Positions 1 to 5,290 of a stretch of 5,382 nucleotides of DNA are shown one piece after another (positions within the stretch are counted from its first letter, which is position 1; every line of letters begins with the position of its first letter). The notes beneath the pieces were generated by a model, which worked only from the letters and a program-made list of their open reading frames with translations, was not told the origin of the DNA and did no database searches. Source of the stretch: Spirochaetales bacterium (GTDB lineage: Bacteria; Spirochaetota; Spirochaetia; Sphaerochaetales; Sphaerochaetaceae); contig JAFVFA010000174.1 of assembly GCA_017475725.1 (NCBI GenBank), positions 1-5,382 of the forward strand, read 5' to 3'. A program made the translations under genes and the position numbers.

Positions 1-76
1 GCATTGTTTTAAGGCTTTCCTGCTCTGCGACAGTCAACTTACCGATAATATCTAATGCGTCTTTGATAGTAGGCAT
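1..76 (-). CDS. 5' end of a hypothetical protein gene, cut by the window edge
   Basis: Reading leftward from an ATG at 76-74 gives 25 complete codons with no stop before the window ends: MPTIKDALDIIGKLTVAEQE followed by SLKTM. The start is well supported by a near-consensus Shine-Dalgarno sequence, AAGGAGGT, at 92-85, eight bases before the ATG. The visible peptide is a likely amphipathic helix, with hydrophobic residues every three to four positions. I do not recognise the family. Short helical N-termini of this sort occur in small regulators and antitoxins, but nothing here proves that. Composition is intermediate to AT-rich, matching the left flank and not the phage genes. It is transcribed away from the plus-strand gene at 331. 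Confidence 0.6.
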   Translation of the reverse strand, partial: MPTIKDALDIIGKLTVAEQESLKTM

Positions 77-144
77 ATCCAATTACCTCCTTCGGTGGTA
101 CTGTTTCTTACTATTATTATACGCTATTTCTCGTCAAAAACCAA
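77..144 (-). promoter_or_regulatory. Possible promoter and leader for the minus-strand gene at the left edge
   Basis: On the minus strand a perfect TATAAT lies at 121-116, about 40 bases before the ATG at 76. The -35 is poor. At 17-base spacing the hexamer at 144-139 is TTGGTT, with three matches to consensus. A better hexamer, TTGACG (137-132), is only 10 bases from TATAAT, too close for a normal sigma-70 promoter. The Shine-Dalgarno AAGGAGGT at 92-85 is clear. The promoter assignment is inference from the -10 match and its position. Confidence 0.35.
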
Positions 145-285
145 CCATTTGTTGTGACAGAGCCTAAAGAATTAACTGCTCTTCCAGGGGATGAGGAAGA
201 TATTAGGATTGAAGATAATAAAATGATAATCACTATCGGGAAAGAAAATATCGTATTTCATAGTGATGTTGCCAGTGTGCTGTGA
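121..285 (+). pseudogene. Startless open frame, possible C-terminal remnant of a lost gene
   Basis: A plus-strand frame is open from 73 to a TGA at 283-285. From 121 on it reads like real protein: a hydrophobic start, then a charged stretch containing PGDEEDIRIEDNK, then alternating hydrophobics in MIITIGKENIVFHSDVASVL at the end. No start fits. The only candidates are a GTG at 154 and an ATG at 223, and neither has a convincing Shine-Dalgarno. The first part overlaps the probable promoter of the left-edge gene. The simplest reading is the tail of a gene whose 5' part was lost in a rearrangement, lying 45 bases ahead of the next gene on the same strand. I do not recognise the family, and a short chance open frame is possible. 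Confidence 0.3.
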
Positions 286-330
286 AAAAGGTCTTGCCTT
301 TACCGGAACAACTAGATCAAGGAAGGAAAA

Positions 331-879
331 ATGGATCGCAATTCAATTCTAGAGCAATTGTCACGATTGAGATTATGCGTGTTTTGGCCAGGTAGCTGGG
401 AAGATATCGGGTTTACAGAAAGGGAAATATGGATAAACTCCGAAGGTTATGGCTATATTTCATGTGATGAACCTTGTAGATTTGTTGAGTTAAAGAATTG
501 CTCTGATGAGTTTTTGGCTTCAATAAAATTGAAGCTAAAAAGCAATGTCCTATCAATAGAAGATATCCGGGGAACTTCCATTGAAGATCTGTTTTATGAT
601 GAATTAGAGTTTGATAACTTTAAGGACATTATTCTTGAATTACCTGATCACATTAATGGTTCATTGTTTTGTGGTGAAACATTTGATGGTTGGTTGTTTT
701 TCAACACCGAAGAAGAGATGATCAATTACTTTGAAAGAGCTTATTCAGATAATTACATGGAATGGCAAGAGATGGATGACCACCTTCTTTCAATCTGGTA
801 TTCAAGGATATTTGATGGGGATTATTGCATTGAAAAAGACCACGAGTTACCTATTAATCTTAATATCCTAAAAGATTAA
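331..879 (+). CDS. Acidic cytoplasmic protein of unknown function, 182 residues
   Basis: The ATG at 331 is preceded by a purine-rich Shine-Dalgarno, AAGGAAGG at 319-326, and the frame runs to a TAA at 877-879. The protein has no signal peptide or membrane segment and is strongly acidic, with many Asp and Glu. It is rich in aromatics in its second half, around residues 121-160 (GWLFF, NYFERAY, MEWQEMDDH, SIWYSRIF). I do not recognise a named domain. A small, acidic, soluble protein in AT-rich DNA, just downstream of what may be the tail of another gene, resembles orphan immunity genes of polymorphic or contact-dependent toxins. That is an inference from size, charge and setting only. It is the only gene on the plus strand, converges with the polymerase gene across a 35-base gap, and differs sharply from it in base composition, so it is not part of the replication operon. 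It could be a phage cargo gene or host DNA outside the prophage. Confidence 0.8.
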   Translation: MDRNSILEQLSRLRLCVFWPGSWEDIGFTEREIWINSEGYGYISCDEPCRFVELKNCSDEFLASIKLKLKSNVLSIEDIRGTSIEDLFYDELEFDNFKDIILELPDHINGSLFCGETFDGWLFFNTEEEMINYFERAYSDNYMEWQEMDDHLLSIWYSRIFDGDYCIEKDHELPINLNILKD

Positions 880-914
880 GTAATTCTTTGTTTTCTTAAT
901 GGGCCAATACAGGG

Positions 915-2894
915 TCAGTCCTTCTTATAGAACATCGTCTCGTACCCGTCCGCCCTCAGATGCAGGCCCTCAATCCATTTCGGAGTTTTGCCCATTTCAC
1001 CACAAATTTCTTCAACTCTAGTGTCTAAAGGGCACTCTATGATCAGCTCATCATGCACATGTGCCACTATCCTCAAGTCCCTTAGATTCTTCATGGCATA
1101 GGCCAGTATGTCCCTGGAGATTGCCTGTACTATGTTCTCCACGAACTTCGGGCCATATGACTCGATGCGTTCCCAATGCTTGTTCAGCCCGGTTCCCTCA
1201 TAGGTTATGCTCTCACGTCCGTCATCCGAGACAGTGATCCGTGGACGGACATAGGATAGTATACGTCCGGAGGGGAGTGTGATGAACAGCATTCCCTTGC
1301 GGCACTCAAAGCTGATGATACCCACAGAGGTCGGAATCCGCTCAGAGATGGCTTTTCTCACGGCGGAATCAATCTCCCACCAATAACCGACGATGCCGGG
1401 GTTCGCGTTTCTCCAGGATGTCACCAGCGGCTGCAGCTCTTCTTCCTTGAGCCCGAGCTCAATGGCTCCCATGGCCTTCAGGGCACCGACCGATCCTCCA
1501 TAGCCTAGTGCCAGCTCTGCGATCTTGCCTTTCTGACGCAGCTCTGCATTTCGTCCATGTTTCTCGACAGGGACCTTGAACATTGCAGATGCGGAGGCAC
1601 AGTATATGTCCCCGTTGTTCCTGAACACATCAATGCGCCATTTCTCGTCCGCCAGGAATGCAAGGACCCTGGCCTCGATGGAGGAGAAGTCACTGACTAT
1701 GAACTTGTATCCTTCCCTGGGAATGAAAGCGGTGCGGATAAGCTGCGACAGGGTGTCAGGCACATCGTCGAACAAGGTCTTCATCAGGTCGTAATCACCG
1801 GTTTTCAGGACATCTCTGGCATTCTCCAGGTCATGGATATGGTTCTGAGGAAGGTTCTGAAGCTGTATGTGGCGGCCTGCCCAGCGTCCGCTCCGGTTGG
1901 CCCCATAGAACTGGAACATGCCGTGAGCCCTGCTGTCAGAGCATACCGTATCCTCCATCGCCTGGTACTTCTTCACGCTGCTTTTCGCCATCTGAAGCCT
2001 GAGCTCCAGTATCTCACGTATCTTTCCTCCGGACTCCCTGATCAATGATTGGACGGTCTTCTTTCCAAGGGTGTCGGTCTCAAGCCCGTTCTCTTTTAAC
2101 CAACCTTTCATCTGGACCACGCTGTTGGGGTTGTCCAGATCGGTCAGCTGCCTCATTCGCTCTGAGACCTCGGAGCTTGAGAGCCCATCGAGCCTGATGG
2201 CGCTGTGAACCAGATCCATGTCCAACCTGATGCCACGGTCATTGACCATCTGATCAAGATGCCACTCATCCCATACGGTTGCAGGGACGGGGTGGTTGCA
2301 CAGTCTCTGCTGGATCTGCATCTCGACCTCAACGTCTCTCCGGTTATACCTCTTGAAGAGCTCCCATTTCTCAGGCGCATGCTCCGGCAGATTCCAGGTA
2401 CGTCCGCCGTTTGTCTTGGTCGGCCTGCATGGGGAGCAGAAGTAGCGGATCAAGTCGGAACCTTCCTTCATTTTCTGGTTCTCAAGCTTGAGGATCCTGC
2501 CGACATTTGCCAGGGAGAGGGGAAGCCCAAGGTATGCGCTCCAGACCATAGTGCAGCGCCAGCCTGACGGGTCAAGATACGGAAGGCTCTCTCCGTCGAT
2601 GCCGTAGCCCATGAGCATGCCGGGGTGGTTTCTTCTGAGCCATGCAGAGATGCAGATGCGCTCGAATGAGGCATTGAATGCGGACTTCAGGACAGTTGTA
2701 TCCGATAAGGCGGAGATGAGCTGGTCGGGAAGCTTCTCTCCGCAGGCAAGGTCGTACACCTCAACAGGGCCGCCGTCCACGGATACGCCGAAGAGCAGTA
2801 TGCCGAACAGGGGGTCCTCACAATAACGGTAGACCCCGCACCGGGCGAGGTCCACTCCTGATTTGGTCTCAATATCTATCGACAGGCTTCTCAT
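915..2894 (-). CDS. Phage family-A DNA polymerase with 3'-5' exonuclease domain
   Basis: This 659-residue enzyme should replicate phage DNA. The N-terminal DnaQ-like exonuclease shows ExoI DIET (D7, E9), ExoII NASFE (N74, F77) and ExoIII YNRRD (Y183, D187). The polymerase domain shows motif A DFSSIEARV (catalytic D402, E407), motif B RQKGKIAELALGYGG (R453, K457, Y465, G466) and motif C HVHDE (H614, catalytic D615, E616). All catalytic residues are present, and the length fits the phage polymerases that accompany DUF2800 and DUF2815 genes. It lacks the 5'-3' exonuclease domain of cellular Pol I. I chose the ATG at 2894 because SD-like AGGAAG sits seven bases upstream and the protein then starts as MRSLSIDIET, close to the family N-terminus. 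An in-frame GTG at 2927 would add 11 residues. The start overlaps the small gene upstream by 26 bases. Motif B has Leu461 where E. coli Pol I has Phe762. Confidence 0.95.
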   Translation of the reverse strand: MRSLSIDIETKSGVDLARCGVYRYCEDPLFGILLFGVSVDGGPVEVYDLACGEKLPDQLISALSDTTVLKSAFNASFERICISAWLRRNHPGMLMGYGIDGESLPYLDPSGWRCTMVWSAYLGLPLSLANVGRILKLENQKMKEGSDLIRYFCSPCRPTKTNGGRTWNLPEHAPEKWELFKRYNRRDVEVEMQIQQRLCNHPVPATVWDEWHLDQMVNDRGIRLDMDLVHSAIRLDGLSSSEVSERMRQLTDLDNPNSVVQMKGWLKENGLETDTLGKKTVQSLIRESGGKIREILELRLQMAKSSVKKYQAMEDTVCSDSRAHGMFQFYGANRSGRWAGRHIQLQNLPQNHIHDLENARDVLKTGDYDLMKTLFDDVPDTLSQLIRTAFIPREGYKFIVSDFSSIEARVLAFLADEKWRIDVFRNNGDIYCASASAMFKVPVEKHGRNAELRQKGKIAELALGYGGSVGALKAMGAIELGLKEEELQPLVTSWRNANPGIVGYWWEIDSAVRKAISERIPTSVGIISFECRKGMLFITLPSGRILSYVRPRITVSDDGRESITYEGTGLNKHWERIESYGPKFVENIVQAISRDILAYAMKNLRDLRIVAHVHDELIIECPLDTRVEEICGEMGKTPKWIEGLHLRADGYETMFYKKD

Positions 2895-3024
2895 TTCGTC
2901 TCTTCCTGTGCTCCCTGATCTTGTCACAGATGAAATCGATGCTCAGGCATATCGCCGCCGCGTCCATGAACACGAGCCAGATTATGCCGCTGATGATAAG
3001 GAATACTTGAAGTGATATAGGCAT
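2869..3024 (-). CDS. Small membrane-type protein, 51 residues, overlapping the polymerase start
   Basis: An ATG at 3024-3022, with a strong Shine-Dalgarno AGGAG at 3037-3033 and an eight-base spacer, opens a 51-codon frame ending in TGA at 2871-2869. The protein begins MPISLQVFLIISGIIWLVF. Residues 6-29 are almost all hydrophobic, apart from Asp21, and could form one transmembrane helix. A basic tail follows, with DKIREHRKRRNEK at residues 34-46, so the C-terminus is predicted cytoplasmic by the positive-inside rule. Cys26 and Cys33 are present. It fills the gap between the ssDNA-binding protein and the polymerase and overlaps the polymerase start by 26 bases in another frame, which suggests translational coupling. 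I do not recognise a family. The ribosome site, the position and the TM-plus-basic-tail layout argue that it is real. Confidence 0.65.
   Translation of the reverse strand: MPISLQVFLIISGIIWLVFMDAAAICLSIDFICDKIREHRKRRNEKPVDRY
2902..2907 (-). promoter_or_regulatory. Shine-Dalgarno site that decides the polymerase start
   Basis: On the minus strand, AGGAAG ends seven bases before the ATG at 2894. This spacing favours that ATG over the in-frame GTG at 2927. The site lies inside the coding region of the 51-residue gene, so ribosomes finishing that gene could reinitiate here. Confidence 0.6.
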
Positions 3025-3045
3025 ATGATTGTCTCCTATTGGTCA

Positions 3046-3068
3046 GGGCGGCAGCAATGCCACCGCCC
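3046..3068 (-). promoter_or_regulatory. Intercistronic hairpin after the ssDNA-binding protein gene
   Basis: In the minus-strand transcript, GGGCGGUGGC pairs with GCUGCCGCCC across an AUU loop. This gives ten consecutive pairs, two of them G-U. It begins seven bases after the stop codon of the ssDNA-binding protein gene and ends eight bases before the AGGAG of the small membrane protein gene. No U-run follows, so it is not a typical intrinsic terminator. It may protect the 3' end of the upstream message, set relative expression, or modulate initiation at the next gene. The pairing is seen directly; the role is inferred. Confidence 0.5.
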
Positions 3069-3075
3069 GTTCCGG

Positions 3076-3654
3076 TCAACCGAGGAAATCCTCGTCGTCA
3101 TCGACATCCGCAAAGTCATCCTCAGCGGAGCTCTTGCCTCCCAGGGGTTTGCCGTCATACATCTTCTGGAGATGGTTCAGCGAGCAGGCGATGCCCTTGT
3201 TGCCATTCGAGTTGAAAGCATAGAAGCTGATTGAGGCTCTGCCCATGACGCCGCTGTAGACCTCTGATCTCTCGATGACCGGCTGTAGGTCGCGATCCAC
3301 GACGTCCGGTTTCTGCGTGCTGTTGGCGTTCACGAAATACGCGTTCGCATAGGCCGGATCATCCGGTCTCTCGCGGTCACCGTCACGCAGCGGGGTCTTG
3401 AGGACATCAAGGGGAGGTACTGTCTTGCCGTTTCCCTTGAGCTTTCCCGCTCCCTCCTCATAAGCTGCACGGATTGCAGCCTTGATGCGCTGGATCGTCT
3501 TTGTGTCGTCCTTGGAGATGATGAGGCTTACGCTGTACTTCGGGGTCCCGCCCTCGATTGCCTTGGGCTCCCAGGCATTGACGTAGCTCCACACTGTTCT
3601 GGGGCCTGTGATGACCTTCATCGGGTTTGAATTCTTCTTGATTTCGTTTGTCAT
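3076..3654 (-). CDS. DUF2815-type phage single-stranded DNA-binding protein
   Basis: This 192-residue protein fits the DUF2815 family, related to phage T7 gp2.5-like OB-fold proteins that coat single-stranded DNA during replication and recombination. Family-like features include the start of the core (KVITGPRTVWSYVNAWEPK, residues 13-31), the SVSLIISKDD strand (41-50), a YANAYFVNA strand (102-110), and EVYSGVMGRASISFYAF (131-147). The C-terminus is a highly acidic tail ending DVDDDEDFLG (183-192). In SSB and gp2.5, such tails recruit partner proteins such as polymerase and helicase. The ATG at 3654 directly follows the TGA of the nuclease gene (TGAATG) and has GGAGG at 3667-3663 with an eight-base spacer. 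An internal Met12 is possible but less well placed. The neighbours, nuclease upstream and polymerase downstream, match the usual order in Bacillota phages. I recognised the family by pattern, without a database search. Confidence 0.9.
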   Translation of the reverse strand: MTNEIKKNSNPMKVITGPRTVWSYVNAWEPKAIEGGTPKYSVSLIISKDDTKTIQRIKAAIRAAYEEGAGKLKGNGKTVPPLDVLKTPLRDGDRERPDDPAYANAYFVNANSTQKPDVVDRDLQPVIERSEVYSGVMGRASISFYAFNSNGNKGIACSLNHLQKMYDGKPLGGKSSAEDDFADVDDDEDFLG

Positions 3655-4791
3655 TCAATTGTCCTCCGTTTCACTGAAATCGTTTTTTGCTGAGTTGGCT
3701 GCCTGGCGCTTGTCGCTCTCCGGCACAAGGGTGGGCTTTCCGGGAGCCTTGATGACGAACTGTCCCAGAATCTCCTCGAACCGCCTCTTTCCCAGCAGCT
3801 TGGTCATAGCTGTGATGCCAAGGATGCTTCTCTCATACGGATCAAAGCCCGCATCGGTCACAGCCTTTGCTACATCCGTCTCGCTTGTGTACCTACGGAC
3901 GGATCTTCCGTTCACCACCTTGAATCCCTCAAAGTGCTTTCCTGAGAGCGCCTGGGATAGGGCATACTCCCTGATGTCAGCAGCCCAGGAGGTGAGTGAG
4001 TCGATCTTGGAGAGAATCGCTGATATCTCATCATCCTCGAGCGTGTCCGGCATCGCGAAGTCGTAGCGTGCGAGCTCCAGGTTGTACTCAGCCCTGGCCC
4101 TGCACGTGGCTCTTGCCCTGCAGAAGCGGCAGTGCTCACCGGCGCAGAAGGTGCCTTCTCCTTTGTAAGCCAGATCTGCTGCAGGCTTCAGGACCGTATC
4201 CGCCCATCCGAGGAGCTCGAACTTGTCCTGCGTCCATGTGCTGACGTTCTCTCGCCTTGGCTGGAATATGGTCATGGACACGCTGCTGATGTCATACAGG
4301 TTGTCCAGCAGGTTGATCGCACCAAGGGCATAGCACATCATCTGGCTGTTTTCCCTGGCATCGACCAGGACGCCTTCACCGTACTTGAAATCAATCACGT
4401 GTATGGCTCCGTCCGCGACAAGGATGCAGTCACCGTAGCCGAAGCCATCCGGCACCCACTCGGAGAAGTCCAGTCTCTGCTCGATGAGGATCACGGGATC
4501 GCTGCATGTCTGTCTCATCTCGGATAGAAGCTGCATGACGAACTGGACGTAGTCGTCGCTGCATGACTCCATCTCCTCATCCAGCAGATCAAGCTCTTCC
4601 CTGGGATCCCTGACGTCATAGCCGAGGGCCTTCTCCAGCTTGTACTGGCAGAGGCTGTGTGCCTGTGTGCCCTGTCTGGCATAATCCGTCTGCTGATCCG
4701 GCAGGTCCTCGCACATCCTCGGGGCCCTGGTGCAGCGGAGCCAGATGTGTGATGCCGAAGGGGAGAGGATAGCATGCTTAGCACCCGGCAT
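3655..4791 (-). CDS. DUF2800-type Cas4/RecB-like PD-(D/E)XK nuclease with Fe-S cysteines
   Basis: Counted from the chosen start, this 378-residue protein begins MPGAKHAILSPSASHIWLRC, the typical opening of the DUF2800 phage family. The nuclease core shows E104 in IEQRLDF, D121 in GYGD, D134 and K136 in IDFKYG, and Q150 in NSQMMCYALG, all as in Cas4/RecB-like enzymes. Cys221, Cys224 and Cys230 (HCRFCRARATC) have the C-X2-C-X5-C spacing of the Cas4 cluster, and Cys20 (WLRC) could be the fourth ligand of a 4Fe-4S cluster. Likely role: exonuclease or end-processing in phage replication or recombination alongside the ssDNA-binding protein. The frame opens with a GTG at 4812. The ATG at 4791 is preferred because GGAGG lies seven bases before it and because it restores the family N-terminus. 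This start overlaps the upstream gene by 14 bases. The stop abuts the next start. Residues after about 250 form a helical region without recognisable motifs. Confidence 0.9.
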   Translation of the reverse strand: MPGAKHAILSPSASHIWLRCTRAPRMCEDLPDQQTDYARQGTQAHSLCQYKLEKALGYDVRDPREELDLLDEEMESCSDDYVQFVMQLLSEMRQTCSDPVILIEQRLDFSEWVPDGFGYGDCILVADGAIHVIDFKYGEGVLVDARENSQMMCYALGAINLLDNLYDISSVSMTIFQPRRENVSTWTQDKFELLGWADTVLKPAADLAYKGEGTFCAGEHCRFCRARATCRARAEYNLELARYDFAMPDTLEDDEISAILSKIDSLTSWAADIREYALSQALSGKHFEGFKVVNGRSVRRYTSETDVAKAVTDAGFDPYERSILGITAMTKLLGKRRFEEILGQFVIKAPGKPTLVPESDKRQAANSAKNDFSETEDN

Positions 4792-5290
4792 GGTCCAGCC
4801 TCCAGGCGTCACGCATGAAGGAAGCGAAGTAGTCCTCCTTCAGGTCCTCTGCGGATGTCGCATAGTGGTGGTCAAGCAGTCCGGGAAGCTCATCAGAGTA
4901 TCCCTCCGTCTTCAGCTCCTCGATGCGCTTTGCGACTTCCTCACGGGTGAAGGGTGGTCTGCAGACGAACTGTGCCTCAAGCACGAGATCCGCGTAGTTC
5001 TCCTGCTTCACATCCGAGAGCTTTCCTGAGCCGTACTTCTTCACAAGTGCCTTGACCTGGTCGGTGTAACCCTCGCGGGACTTGTCTGTAAGGATCGTCC
5101 TCACCTCGGTGAATGTGTAATGCCGGATCTCCTCCTGAGGCTCCTCGTGTTCTGTATTCCCTGCTTCAGGCGTGCTCTCCTTTTCCGGCTCAGGCTGTTT
5201 TTCCATGTTCATTGAAGAACCGACCGTGTTTCTGAACATATCCACGATCTTCTCTATGCTCTTGTCATCAATCTCGATCTTTATCCTCAT
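4778..5290 (-). CDS. Phage small protein with two tandem copies of one helical module
   Basis: This 170-residue protein starts MRIKIEIDDKSIEKIVDMFR, a short strand-helix. A linker rich in Glu and Pro (about residues 29-56) follows, then two related modules, residues 58-106 and 114-162. Proteins of this kind, often auto-named 'rRNA biogenesis protein rrp5', commonly sit just upstream of DUF2800 genes in Bacillota phages. That name is a misannotation in my view, and I know of no proven function. The ATG at 5290 has AGGAG nine bases upstream. The start lies inside the preceding gene (23-base overlap) and the end overlaps the nuclease gene by 14 bases, which places it firmly in the replication operon. 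It has no membrane segment and is acidic overall. A role in protein-protein contacts in the replication complex is a guess from the Glu-rich linker and helical modules. Confidence 0.85.
   Translation of the reverse strand: MRIKIEIDDKSIEKIVDMFRNTVGSSMNMEKQPEPEKESTPEAGNTEHEEPQEEIRHYTFTEVRTILTDKSREGYTDQVKALVKKYGSGKLSDVKQENYADLVLEAQFVCRPPFTREEVAKRIEELKTEGYSDELPGLLDHHYATSAEDLKEDYFASFMRDAWRLDHAGC
4799..4803 (-). promoter_or_regulatory. Shine-Dalgarno site that decides the nuclease start
   Basis: GGAGG on the minus strand, with a seven-base spacer to the ATG at 4791. It would be coding sequence if the upstream GTG at 4812 were used, so it favours the shorter protein. It sits within the last codons of the 170-residue gene. 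Confidence 0.6.
4805..4951 (-). repeat. Protein-level repeat, copy 2 (residues 114-162 of the 170-residue protein)
   Basis: Copy 2 starts FTREEVAKRIEELKTEGYSD and ends FASFMRDA. It keeps the EV, EGYxD, L, D and K landmarks of copy 1 in the same order and spacing, and shifts the tyrosines near its middle and end (Y143, Y154) by one position. Confidence 0.6.
4973..5119 (-). repeat. Protein-level repeat, copy 1 (residues 58-106 of the 170-residue protein)
   Basis: Copy 1 starts YTFTEVRTILTDKSREGY and ends NYADLVLEA. Aligned without gaps at an offset of 56 residues it matches copy 2 at 12 of 49 positions, including T59, E62-V63, E73-G74-Y75, D77, L82, D93, K95 and A106. Many of the other positions are conservative changes. 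The copies are diverged, so the duplication is old. Confidence 0.6.

Noticed and set aside
122..137. TTGACG / TATAAT as a promoter pair on the minus strand
   Set aside because: The 10-base spacing is far from the 16-18 needed. Only the TATAAT was kept, with low confidence.
875..900. Inverted repeat ATTAAG / CTTAAT between the convergent genes, considered as a two-way terminator
   Set aside because: The stem is only six AT-rich pairs with a 14-base loop, too weak to be called a terminator. The T-rich loop region alone is not enough.
1557..2048. Long plus-strand open frame (163 codons) inside the polymerase gene
   Set aside because: It is antisense to the motif B and exonuclease-to-polymerase part of an intact polymerase. 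It has no ribosome site and no recognisable domain. High G/C content makes such shadow frames common here.
2895..2927. GTG start at 2927 for the polymerase
   Set aside because: The 11 extra residues do not resemble the family N-terminus, and the ATG at 2894 has a better-placed Shine-Dalgarno.
3608..4066. Plus-strand open frame (152 codons) opposite the nuclease gene
   Set aside because: It is antisense to conserved nuclease coding sequence. Its composition is that of a shadow frame, and there is no good Shine-Dalgarno.
4792..4812. GTG start at 4812 for the nuclease
   Set aside because: The extra seven residues are coded by the Shine-Dalgarno region of the ATG at 4791, and the family protein starts at MPGxKHAILS.
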